Under the pieces are notes generated by a model that saw only the letters and a list, made by a program, of their open reading frames with translations, was not told the DNA's origin and made no database searches. From Euperipatoides rowelli (lineage: Eukaryota > Onychophora > Udeonychophora > Euonychophora > Peripatopsidae), in NCBI GenBank assembly GCA_003024985.2, contig PXIH01S0001753.1: a stretch of 11,802 nt of DNA; one strand, 5' to 3'. The translations under genes were made by a program, and so were the position numbers. Numbering within the stretch: the first letter of the stretch is position 1; every line of letters begins with the position of its first letter. This document shows, piece by piece, positions 1 through 7,797 of this stretch.

Positions 1-150
1 TTTACAGGAACACATTATGTTCATAATAAGAGGACACATTATGTTCATAACAAGAGGAGTAACAAAACATTTACAGGAACACATTATGTTCATAACAAGA
101 GGAGTTACAAAACAATTTCAGGAATACATTATGTTCGTAACAAGAGGAAG
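1..150. repeat. In-frame minisatellite, 24/45-bp units
   Basis: Four copies of a core reading ACACATTATGTTCATAACAA (20 nt) plus GAGG start at 10, 34, 79 and 124. The first two are 24 bp apart and the later ones 45 bp apart, because a 21-bp segment (58-78, 103-123) is present between them. All spacings are multiples of three, so plus-strand frame 1 is open from base 1 to a TGA at 172-174. It reads a repeated THYVHNKR peptide (the last copy reads IHYVRNKR). The array runs off the left edge of the window. Most substitutions between copies change the amino acid, which gives no sign of purifying selection. A plain non-coding minisatellite is the simplest reading; the 3' end of a repetitive coding exon is possible but unproven. 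Confidence 0.85.
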
Positions 151-174
151 ATGACTGCCTCACCTGAATATTGA

Positions 175-515
175 AAATCTCTATTTTGAAATTGAATCAA
201 TTTACTTGTTATAAAAATTTAAAAAATGATGTTAAATTGTTACTTATATTTGTTTATTATGAATTTTTAACAAAAATTTGATAAAATATCTCTTAGTAAT
301 TTAAAATTTCAATTTAATCACAAAGTATCCATAGCATAAAAGTGACAGCCAATAGAGAAAAAATAATTCTTAATGAAGTAGCCGGATCATATTTTATAAA
401 ATAGGAATTGAGATTTAATAATTGTAATTACTGAATATAAGTCGTGGCATTAAATTATAACAAGTGTAATTAGTATCCAAAGCCAAGTATCAATGTTTTT
501 TTAGGTACAACCAAC
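175..515. other. AT-rich DNA without recognisable features
   Basis: This is low-complexity AT-rich sequence with frequent stops in all frames. I see no open frame of note, no RNA gene and no clear transposon end. Confidence 0.5.
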
Positions 516-554
516 CATAGATATAAGTACCCCCACCCCCCATTTATATCTATG
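516..554. repeat. Perfect 11-bp inverted repeat with C-rich loop
   Basis: CATAGATATAA (516-526) is the exact reverse complement of TTATATCTATG (544-554). The 17-nt loop contains CCCCCACCCCCC. The structure could form a hairpin with a C-rich loop. No target-site duplication is seen, so there is no evidence that it is a transposon. Confidence 0.7.
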
Positions 555-679
555 AATTAACCAACTTTATATTAGTGAATCAAAACCTGCTAGTGTGTCT
601 GTCTTTTTATAGAAAAATCATAAAATTAGAAATACCTATATAGACTAAAATTGTTTGGATAGATTTGATCAGACTCTCT

Positions 680-706
680 ACCCCCCCCCCCCTCCCTCCC
701 ACACCC
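680..706. repeat. Poly-C tract with CCCTCCC runs
   Basis: Twelve consecutive C residues (681-692) are followed by TCCCTCCCACACCC. The minus strand therefore carries at least four closely spaced runs of three or more G, which fits the usual intramolecular G-quadruplex pattern. The flanks (555-679 and 707-914) are plain AT-rich DNA in which I see nothing else. Confidence 0.75.
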
Positions 707-915
707 ATATCTGTCCAGAATTATTTAAAATGCGATTGAAATAGTTAATGATCTCCTAGGAGAATATTTTGCTTAGAAAATAAATTTATAAATGAATTAT
801 TTAGAAAAAAAATAAAACAAAGAAACATTATAAATGAACATTAATTGGATTAATATAATTTCAAATTATTTTTCTGCCTTCAAATCCAGCTTTCAATAAT
901 TTAAAAATACTTTAG

Positions 916-951
916 CCCCACCCCTTTAGGAGATGAGGGGGGGAAAGTGGG
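916..951. repeat. Adjacent C-rich and G-rich tracts
   Basis: CCCCACCCCTTT (916-927) is followed within about ten bases by seven Gs (937-943), AAA and GTGGG. CCCAC can pair with the terminal GTGGG across an internal loop, so a GC-rich foldback stands out here in otherwise AT-rich DNA. Function unknown. Confidence 0.5.
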
Positions 952-1906
952 ATAATGACAGTCAGCCAGCAACTGTCTATCTCAAATCAGTGTACTACCA
1001 CTTGAGTGACCTTGTGCAGTTTAGTCATTTACATGCTATTAACTGTTAGGAGACAGAATAACATCCGAACTGTCTAACAAATCATCAGACCTGAGAAAAA
1101 AGGAAGAAGAGGAGGGGCTACATCCCAGGGACCAGTCATTGAATACAATGAAGAAAAATAATGACATAAAAAAACAATACAGCACACTAAAAATAAGATC
1201 ATGAGAAAATAGTAATTCTTTAGTTTTGATAGCCATATTTATTACAGAAAGAATAACAATTAATTTAATTGTTATGCTTCCTTGAGTCATACAGAATAAA
1301 ATGCTAAATATTAAAATAACCTAAATTTAAAAATGTCACTTCTTTTTTTTAAATGATTCAGCTGTCTAAATTTTCTGACAATAGCTTTGCTAGTTGTCGA
1401 TTTAAAATACTTTATATCAGTGGTTTTTAAATTCAGTAGCTGGAGGATGTAAGAGCCAACCCTAGATGATATAGGGCATAGAGCAAATGGTAAACGTGAA
1501 GCCTAATCTCTTTAACATAAAATTCTAATGGGCTTTATTGTATTAGATTTTACATACTGTGTATAAAGTATAAAATCCCTTTTGTATACTGTTTCTTTTA
1601 TTTATGATAATAGTGGATTTTTTTTTCTTCTTTATGATATACAGGTAGTGTTCTTTGAATTTAAATAATGTAAGAATGTTTTTACTCGAATGGGTAAATG
1701 ATCTCTGCATCATGCAGAACACCCACATTTTCATTTCAACTTAATTTATGAAAATTAATTACAGTCAGGCTCATTCCTAATGGCTAGGTTTGCTTGGCAC
1801 CTCCTACCAGCGCAAAATTTTAAGGGTGCAAAATTTAAGAATTACCATTAATTTATAAAAGTAAATCAGGTGGTAGGTTTAAAATACAAATGCAAGCATC
1901 AGCAAA
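952..1906. other. No supported gene; hairpin and lone hAT-like terminus
   Basis: A minus-strand open frame of 83 codons (1290 to 1039) starts with two hydrophobic stretches and ends in a Ser/Asp-rich tail. It matches no family I know, and its composition is what AT-rich chance frames give. Within it the minus strand has a pyrimidine tract ending in CAG at 1091, which resembles a 3' splice site. A perfect 11-bp inverted repeat with a one-base centre lies at 1253-1263 / 1265-1275. At 1418 CAGTGGTTTTTAAATTCAG resembles the start of a hAT-type terminal repeat, but I found no partner end nearby. The rest is AT-rich and featureless. Confidence 0.4.
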
Positions 1907-1966
1907 TACTTACAAATACATTACAAATAAATATGATCATATTTATTTGTAATGTATTTGTAAGTA
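1907..1966. repeat. Perfect 60-bp spacerless palindrome
   Basis: The left arm 1907-1936 and the right arm 1937-1966 are exact reverse complements with no spacer. The centre is ATGATCAT, at 1933-1940. The arms begin TACTTACAAATACATTACAA and the match stops abruptly outside 1907/1966 (A opposite C, then A opposite A). Such a sequence can extrude as a cruciform or fold as a 30-bp RNA hairpin with a strained tip. Perfect spacerless palindromes are unusual because they tend to be lost during replication. The flanks show no target-site duplication that I can see. A recent foldback event, a MITE with a lost loop, or an assembly or cloning artefact are all possible. Confidence 0.95.
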
Positions 1967-2182
1967 CAATGATACAACTATATAGCACTGTTCGTTTCTG
2001 TGAGGATAATGGGTTAACTAAGTGGACGTATGTTAAAAAATTTTGGAGCAGAGATCATAGAATGAGCATTCGTCAAGAACAACAGATCATTTAGAGTTCT
2101 CAATAGAGATGGCGTTATTTAACTTAAGTTCTTGTAAACTGTTACTGCAATGTAACTTCCAAATCTAACCTGTTACAGAAAA
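1967..2182. other. AT-rich DNA, no supported gene
   Basis: A plus-strand frame (1870-2094) crosses the perfect palindrome and has no recognisable motif, so it is not called as a gene. No other feature is evident. Confidence 0.4.
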
Positions 2183-2201
2183 CCTGTTATAAAATAACAG
2201 G
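2183..2201. repeat. Short hairpin CCTGTTAT/ATAACAGG
   Basis: A perfect 8-bp stem with an AAA loop lies 12 bases before the first copy of the dispersed repeat. A related ACCTGTTAC lies just upstream at about 2169. Its role is unknown and it may be chance. Confidence 0.5.
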
Positions 2202-2213
2202 ATAATGTAAATA

Positions 2214-2363
2214 GGCTGTAATTTCAAAATTAATATAGAAGACAATTGAAGCAATATTGGAATTAGCCAAAAAAAAAAAAACTAACATACTGGCAATACA
2301 AAAACAAGAAGAGCATCAAACTATGGCAGCATGGATTTAATAATAGAAATAAAATGTATTTAA
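2214..2363 (+). repeat. Dispersed repeat family A, copy 1
   Basis: This segment aligns over its whole length to 6286-6439. Shared blocks include GGCTGTAATTTCAA, an A-run of 13-14 bases, ACTAACATACTGGCAATACA and ATGGCAGCATGGAT. One plus-strand frame is kept in both copies: after a common upstream TAG it reads (I/M)EA(I/L)LEL(A/S), then KKKKTNILAIQKQEE, then (H/R)Q(T/I)MAAWI and a stop. The poly-A run is in register in both copies. This may be the tail of a coding region from a mobile element, or simply a non-coding repeat whose frame has survived by chance. I do not recognise the peptide. No terminal repeats or target-site duplications are visible. Confidence 0.85.
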
Positions 2364-3258
2364 ATCCTTGTTTTTAAAACTGTTTAACCTGAACCAGCCA
2401 TTTCTTTAGGGTGATGTCACTCTAGCATGTCACAGGCACAGAGCAGAATCACAAGATTGGTTGCAGGTTATGGGAGCTAGTGAATAACAGGCACTGAGAT
2501 TGTAACTTCATTGTTTAAACGGAAGTTGTTTTGTCAGTCAGTCAATACTGAAGACTTATTTCTGCTTTAATGTTATTACATTTTAAGTACAATAAAAATT
2601 ATTTGTTTGTTATATAGTACTATTATTGTACTATAAATGGAAATTTCATCATTTCTATTTAAAGAACAGTTCCACGAATCAGCCAGTGACAGAGACCTCA
2701 ATTTTGTCATGCGGTGGCGCTACATATTTTTATTGGAATCGAATACTCCCTTATACCCTTTTTTGGTAACCGAGTAAAATCGAATCTATAATTTAAAAAA
2801 AAAAAAAAATTGGCTAGTTAATTTATATATGATTTTAATATTAAAATACAAATAATTGAAAAAAAATAAGTACCGACAATGAAAATTTAATCTTGAATTA
2901 TTATATCGGCTAAAATCTTATATACAAAATAGTTTTCTTGAAAAAAATAAAAAAATAATAATTGCATCTAAAACTATTCCAAGTCTCTGTATTTTATTGT
3001 AACTAATATAAATTTAATCTGTCAGTAAAAAAAAAAACATAAGCTAGGCTAGATAGTTATACATTAAAACAAAACAAAAACTATTATCAGTTTTATAATT
3101 CATGTACAGCTGTTACGATTGACAACAAACAGGAGTGACCGAGAGGTTTCTGTTAGTAATTGTGACCTTTATTTTGTTATGACACAGCCAGACTATATTC
3201 TAGAAACGGGATGAATAATCAAAATGAGTAGCTGTCTTAATTTTTTTTTTATTTGCAG
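2364..3258. other. AT-rich DNA with minor hairpin; no gene seen
   Basis: The stretch around 2400-2560 is less AT-biased than its surroundings and contains a CRE-like TGATGTCA and a short (GTCA)3 run at about 2535-2546. TATAGTAC/GTACTATA (2613-2620 / 2628-2635) forms a small stem. A word GAATCGAATACTC near 2738 resembles GAACCGAATACTCGAG near 4056. At 3241-3258 a T-run followed by ATTTGCAG looks like a 3' splice site, but the sequence beyond it is a dispersed repeat with immediate stops. Nothing supports a gene. Confidence 0.4.
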
Positions 3259-3345
3259 CCCTAACCTTATCATAACCATGATCCCTAACTCCAACTACGT
3301 ATTAAACCCACTTTATCCCAAGCCTATGGTAATCTAGAGGTGATG
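3259..3345 (+). repeat. Solo copy of telomere-like core repeat
   Basis: The 18-mer CCCTAACTCCAACTACGT at 3283-3300 is identical to 9160-9177 in the tandem array near 9 kb. The similarity continues around it: CCCTAACC upstream, and CAAGCCTATGGTAATCTAGA downstream resembling CAAGCCTAGAATAATCCAGA near 9252. It is a dispersed, diverged member of the same family. The CCCTAA words resemble animal telomere units but never form a regular (CCCTAA)n array. Confidence 0.75.
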
Positions 3346-3818
3346 TGCTACCGTAATGACGAAAATACATGTGCAGATGTCAAAAACGCGGTAAAAATGT
3401 GGATTATTCAGCCAGTTTTAGACACTTCTCACGGCCAGCCAATGAAAAGTGACGTTCACTTGCTATCGATGAAGCCAGCACACATTAAGTATTTTTTAAG
3501 AAATTCTAGGGAAATGATCTCAATTCAGAACATGCTGAGGAAAGACTAAAGTTCAAATCATTATCATTTTTAAAAACAAATTTTATACAAAATACGTAGA
3601 AGGCTAACCAAAACAATGCATGAACACAACCGACGCTATTAAAGTTTTTAAATTACCATGGTGATTTCATTAACAATAACAATATAGCAGAATTAATATT
3701 AGGCTAATTGAATCACTTTAATTATTATAAGAAATTTTGGTAATTTAATATTGATTCCTAATTTCTATTAAATGCTCAGTTAGGATGTATCAAAGTTTGG
3801 TCCATTTCAGTAGATATT
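3346..3818. other. No supported gene
   Basis: A 69-codon plus-strand frame (3340-3549) is present. Its residue mix is less skewed than other chance frames here, but it shows no motif and no promoter or splice context, so it is not called. The rest is AT-rich and featureless. Confidence 0.35.
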
Positions 3819-3839
3819 AAAAAAAAAAAAAAAAAAAAA
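3819..3839. repeat. Poly(A) tract, 21 bp
   Basis: Twenty-one consecutive A residues. It could be a retroposed tail, but no target-site duplication or element body was recognised beside it. Confidence 0.8.
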
Positions 3840-3958
3840 CTGCGAAATATAGATTATTTTTAACTAGAGATCAAATACTTTAAATAATCTTTAAATTATC
3901 TAGATTTTGTGAACTTTTATTTTTTTTAATATAGTTTTAAGCTTCTTACGTTTACATT

Positions 3959-3998
3959 ATTATATATATATATTTTATTTTTTGGGGGGGAGGGGGGG
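3959..3998. repeat. (TA)n followed by G7-A-G7
   Basis: A short TA dinucleotide run is followed by TTTTATTTTTT and then two runs of seven G separated by one A (3984-3998). The G tracts could fold into a plus-strand G-quadruplex. Their contrast with the AT-rich surroundings is marked. Confidence 0.75.
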
Positions 3999-5076
3999 AA
4001 GAAACGAGTATCTATTTGAAAATCGGTTTCTCATTAGGCTATTAGAAATCGAACTAGAACCGAATACTCGAGTATCCTAAGGCAATCCTATTTGGAACTA
4101 GGTTATTTTTAATTGTTACTTGGAAACTGTTCCAACTTTGTAACTGATACGTGTAGGCCTATAACACATTATCAAATTGCAACATTTAACACATCTCTAA
4201 TTCACAAACTGTAAGATAGCCAACGTAAATTTCCTACGTCTTACTAGATGCTTTGTATCGTAGATAGTAAAAATGATCATTGATTGCTTTTTTAAGCCTA
4301 AAAATAAATATAAACTGAATCTAGCAATAAAACTTGCCAATTATGCTGTAAATATAATTATTTTAATTTTAAAACGTAATCGACGATGCTGCTTATACAC
4401 GTAAATTATAAGAAACGTATTTCTTTCAGTTAGTAAATCAATTAATTTTAAAATTATTATTTGATCTTTTTTATTTTGAGTTATTTAAATATCTTAATTT
4501 TTATTTTAATGAAATTGGGTACTATTTAAATTAATTTCATTGTACTGGAAATTTATTTTAATCTTGTATCGTTATAGTTGTGCAAAAGTACTCATTTATA
4601 AAATAGAACAATTTATTATTTTATTTATTTCTTGTTACAAGCCAATAAGATGTTTTAATAGTTTTAAATCTTTTAAAAGAAAATACTGTATATTAAATGG
4701 CTGCAGGCCTGCTTTTAAAAAAATATATGTGTTATCTAATTTTGTGGTTTGCAGCATAGCGGTGACGTTTTTGTGTCACTTGAAAAAGCATAATAAATAA
4801 AAATAAATACAGTATGTACAATGAAGGGTATTAAAGGTCAAATGAAACAGATTTTTTTTATTGCTTTTCAAAGGTTTTTAGGCTACTAAAAAAATATCCA
4901 ACAGTTCAAAAAATTAAATAAAAAAAAATAGTTATTTACAATTCAATATTTGCGTCTAGCTCCTTCCCTTAAAACAACATTCTCTATTGTATATGCTTGG
5001 AGGGATATTTTATGTCAGTATTGTGAAACGAATACCGCTTGCTATACTAAACTATAGAATATCCGCTATCTTCATC
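3999..5076. other. AT-rich DNA with short hairpins; no gene seen
   Basis: ATACTCGAGTAT (4064-4075) is a perfect 12-bp palindrome. AATGAAATT/AATTTCATT (4508-4516 / 4533-4541) is a 9-bp inverted repeat. An 86-codon plus-strand frame (4540-4800) is rich in Ile, Phe, Lys and Tyr, as expected of translated AT-rich DNA, and has no recognisable motif. I see no RNA gene or transposon end in this stretch. Confidence 0.4.
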
Positions 5077-5084
5077 AGCTAAAG

Positions 5085-5331
5085 CAGGGTTCTTCAACGT
5101 ATTCCATAGCGTCCAAAAGTGGGTGTTTTAAGATTTTTGGTGGGCGGTAATGAATTTACTTAAAAATAAATAAAAGCTTATCAAATCCGACAAGAAGCCA
5201 ACAAAACGTCCAGTCAACTAAAAAAAAGAGCTTATCAAATATGACAAAAGGTCAAGGTGGGCGTTGGCATATTGCAATATCTCCAAAATATGTTAAAGTG
5301 GGAGTAAACAAAAAAAGATTGAAGAACCCTG
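5085..5331. mobile_element. hAT-type MITE, 247 bp
   Basis: The element begins CAGGGTTCTTCAA (5085-5097) and ends TTGAAGAACCCTG (5319-5331), a perfect 13-bp terminal inverted repeat of the CAGNG type known from hAT transposons. The flanking 8-mers AGCTAAAG (5077-5084) and ATCTAAAT (5332-5339) agree at 6 of 8 positions. That is consistent with an aged 8-bp target duplication, the length typical of hAT. No transposase frame is present, so it is non-autonomous. Inside are two direct copies of AGCTTATCAAAT(CC/AT)GACAA (5175-5193 and 5229-5247) and two AAAGTGGG words near the two ends; such subterminal repeats could be transposase sites (inference). Confidence 0.88.
5175..5247 (+). repeat. Internal direct repeats of the hAT MITE
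   Basis: Two 19-bp copies at 5175-5193 and 5229-5247 match at 17 of 19 bases. A related AGCTTATCAAA occurs at 7869-7879 inside the second putative hAT-like element, suggesting the two elements share internal sequence. Confidence 0.7.
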
Positions 5332-5485
5332 ATCTAAATGCTGGAAATCCTATGGACTAATTATTTAAATACTTGTAAAAATCATAATCAAATTCATCCT
5401 TTGTGCTATTATGGTCCAATTTGTTTTTTTTTTTAAAAAAATCATAACAGCCTTTACCTTAAGCAGAACATGCCTCTATTTGGCA

Positions 5486-5580
5486 AGAGTTTACTTTCTG
5501 GACCCCTAATATGGCCGCCCAATTTAGCAATAGAATAGTGAACAAAGCACTGATGAAGGCGGGTCCGGAAAGTAAACGCT
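5486..5580. repeat. 95-bp segment bounded by 20-bp inverted repeats
   Basis: AGAGTTTACTTTCTGGACCC (5486-5505) and the reverse complement of 5561-5580 match at 18 of 20 positions. The 55-bp interior is less AT-rich and contains CCTAATATGG (5505-5514), a perfect match to the CArG-box pattern, next to ATGGCCGCCC and a CCAAT word. GTCCGGAAAGTA in the right arm resembles an ETS site. It could be a tiny foldback element or a fossil promoter-like unit. No target-site duplication is visible. A minus-strand frame across it (5665-5459) is not supported as a gene. Confidence 0.65.
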
Positions 5581-5639
5581 TCCCCCCTCTATTTACATGA
5601 TAAATCAATACAACCAAAACCGAAGTAGAAACAGTTTCG

Positions 5640-6116
5640 TCATCAAAATAGTCTCGGACCCCCAAAAAAATTGAAACCTTTATTTTGTAATCTCAAACAG
5701 GGGATAGGAATATTCTTAATTTTATCTTTAAATAACTTTTTTTTATGCATTTAAAATTTTTTTTTGTTCAGTGGAATTTTTTTTTTTTTAGTAATTATCT
5801 TTGAAAATCAATAATAAAAAAAATAATTAAAAATCCATTACATTTGACATTTAAATTTTCACTCGCCTACTAGACTTCATGGAATGGGCCTGATTATAGT
5901 ATAACAATTTTTCAATTCAATGAACTTTATTTGAGGATTATGAATCATTACTGTTGTGTATATCATAAAATCAGTATTTTATACTTTAAATTTTTTTTAC
6001 CCTTCTACATCAAATAAATATACAGAGAAGTGTGAATAAAAGTTAGAAAAAAAAAATATCAACCTTCCAGCTCATTTTTCTGGGGTCCGTGGGTTCAAAA
6101 AGTTTAAGAACCACAT
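5640..6116. mobile_element. Decayed hAT element, right end recognisable
   Basis: The right end reads GGGGTCCGTGGGTTCAAAAA then GTTTAAGAACCAC (to 6114), followed by AT where the usual terminal TG would be. This matches the common animal hAT terminus, reverse complement CAGTGGTTCTTAAAC, and the subterminal GGGGTCC. At 5652-5664 TCTCGGACCCCCA may be the matching subterminal block of a left end whose tip is lost, so the left boundary is a guess. No transposase frame survives. The interior is AT-rich with long T runs. A small TTTAGAC/GTCTAAA hairpin (6118-6139) follows directly. Confidence 0.45.
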
Positions 6117-6285
6117 CTTTAGACAATTTCTCGTCTAAATGTTTTTTTTTTTTAATTATTAATATTGTTTAGCTTTATTGCAAATATGAAATCTAATATC
6201 GAACACATAAAACTAGAATTAGTTAAGAATCAGAATCAAGACCATTGCAGGGGCCTTTCGGTGACCTACAGTATACCTTTGTCCA

Positions 6286-6439
6286 ATGGCTGTAATTTCA
6301 ATATTAATGTAAAATAGACCATGGAAGCATTACTGGAATTATCAAAAAAAAAAAAAACTAACATACTGGCAATACAAAAACAAGAAGAGCGTCAAATTAT
6401 GGCAGCATGGATATTATAATAAAAATAAAATGCATTTAA
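6286..6439 (+). repeat. Dispersed repeat family A, copy 2
   Basis: This is the second copy of the repeat at 2214-2363, with a few substitutions and short indels. Here the shared frame starts with an ATG at 6321: M-EALLELS, then KKKKTNILAIQKQEE, RQIMAAWIL and TAA. An in-frame TAG lies two codons upstream. The copy ends in AATAAAATGCATTTAATAAT and passes straight into an (AAT)n microsatellite. That arrangement is typical of 3' tails of some non-LTR retroelements, though copy 1 lacks the tail. Upstream sequence (6140-6285) is not shared and shows no feature I recognise. Confidence 0.85.
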
Positions 6440-6444
6440 TAATT

Positions 6445-6504
6445 ATAATAATAATAATAATAATGATGATGATGATAATAATAATAATAATGATGATGAT
6501 GATG

Positions 6505-6554
<50 letters not shown>

Positions 6555-6555
6555 T
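6445..6555. repeat. Compound (AAT)n/(GAT)n microsatellite
   Basis: About 110 bp of trinucleotide repeat. AAT runs are interrupted by two GAT blocks (about 6464-6475 and 6491-6505), then a long AAT run extends to about 6553. The alternating block order suggests one internal duplication. A short TA run at about 6589-6601 follows. Confidence 0.95.
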
Positions 6556-6601
6556 AGTAATGATTAATAATGATTATTATAAGGTAAAAATATATATATA
6601 T

Positions 6602-7281
6602 AGGCCTTTATATTTTTTAATGTGCTGATGGGAATAGAAACGGAATTTTTTCAATTACACAATAATTTTTCATTTTGTCAGAGATATGGGAAGAGAAGAG
6701 ATAAATAAAATAGTTATTAATGGCTTAAATAAATCAAAAAAATCTAAACTAAATTAAGAATAGTCTATTCAGGAAATCATCACACATTGTATAACTTACT
6801 TGGGATGCGTATAATAGATATACAACTAGCAAATGTCCCAAACAGTCAAAACTCCTTGAAAGCCAATATTGTCCTCCACCTTCATAGACCCCTCTCAATC
6901 CTATCTGTATCGGTAGATATTCCTTTTATTACATTATCGTTATATTTTATTTTATTCCTTGTAAAATAAATAATGCAATTCAACCTTCAAAAAAATGAGA
7001 AATCCTTTTTGATCAGACAATCTCCAGACGACACATTCTGAAACAGAAATGTTTCCATTTCTCCTAATTTGCATATAAATCAAATTCGATAAACCCACGT
7101 CATCATGATTTATAAATATGGTATTTGAATAATATAGCGAATGATTGAAAACATTGCAAAGCTTTAGTTAGCAACCAGAGATTGAGAGCCTTTTCAATGT
7201 AATCCCACTTGAGTTCCTTTTATCGCAAGGTCAAAATTGCAACAGTCTCTCTGTATCAATTTATTATTTCAATGTTATTAG
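6602..7281. other. No gene or repeat recognised
   Basis: AT-rich sequence. A 60-codon plus-strand frame (6787-6969) opens at TTG, ends in a hydrophobic stretch and has no family resemblance, so it is not called. Nothing else stands out. Confidence 0.4.
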
Positions 7282-7325
7282 CTTTTATTTTTTTTTCTCT
7301 CTCTCTTTTTCTCTTTCTACTTTTT
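7282..7325. repeat. Pyrimidine (T/CT) tract
   Basis: An almost unbroken run of T and CT repeats about 40 bp long. It could act as a polypyrimidine tract or form H-DNA, but no AG splice acceptor or open frame follows closely enough to support an exon. Confidence 0.75.
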
Positions 7326-7411
7326 AAAAGCTCTACTGAGAGCAGCTCATAATAAGCCCAATAATACAGGCAAGATACCGGGACCAAAATTCAGCTATTT
7401 TAATGACATCA

Positions 7412-7482
7412 ACTGATAGCCAAGAGGATAAGGGAGTTGAAAGAGAGTGGCCTAGTCTCCCAGCTTGAGTGAAAAATTCATC
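7412..7482 (+). mobile_element. Possible degraded tRNA-derived SINE head
   Basis: TAGCCAAGAGGATAAGGGAG (7417-7436) fits a polymerase III A box and the start of a tRNA-like head. GTTG follows, then after about nine extra bases GGCCTAGTCTCCCAGCTTGA, a layout like tRNA-derived SINEs. The expected B box would fall near 7467-7480 (GAGTGAAAAATTC) and matches GGTTCGANTCC only poorly. No cloverleaf can be drawn with confidence, and no SINE tail or target duplication was found. It is a weak call. Confidence 0.28.
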
Positions 7483-7797
7483 ATTAAACTTTAAAAAAAA
7501 AATGTATTCCTTCCCGTTGTCAGGATAGACTGCAGATAACTTACCTAGTACAAGATAATTCCACCTTTTTGCACATGTAACTAATAAGTTAACTAAGAAT
7601 ATGACCCCTATATCTTTATTTTAAAAAAAAATAATCAAAGTTTCCTCAATTATTTGATAACTTTTCGACACCAATAGCGTGTTATTTTTTTTGTTTTGTT
7701 TGTTAAATAGTTATTGATACTTCAAAAGAAATTTAATAACAAAATGTGAAGATCTGGCAGAAAATTATTTTTCAATACAATTATAATGGGGATTGTC

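Noticed and set aside
1543-1734. 63-codon minus-strand frame
   Set aside because: It is rich in Lys and Ile from A/T runs, with no motif or context.
1870-2094. 74-codon plus-strand open frame
   Set aside because: It runs through the perfect palindrome, has no recognisable motif and no regulatory or splice context.
3340-3549. 69-codon plus-strand open frame
   Set aside because: It starts inside the edge of a dispersed repeat, and the upstream acceptor-like site is followed by stops in this frame. No motif was recognised.
2738-4076. Large transposon bounded by GAATCGAATACTC and GAACCGAATACTCGAG
   Set aside because: The words are in the same orientation, short and without matching flanks. No coding content lies between them.
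4540-4800. 86-codon plus-strand open frame with hydrophobic stretches
   Set aside because: The composition is what random AT-rich DNA encodes; no family match is recognisable.
5459-5665. 68-codon minus-strand frame with a hydrophobic segment
   Set aside because: It spans the 95-bp inverted-repeat unit, so its sequence is explained by that structure.
6787-6969. 60-codon plus-strand frame
   Set aside because: It opens at TTG, has no known motif and lies in ordinary AT-rich sequence.
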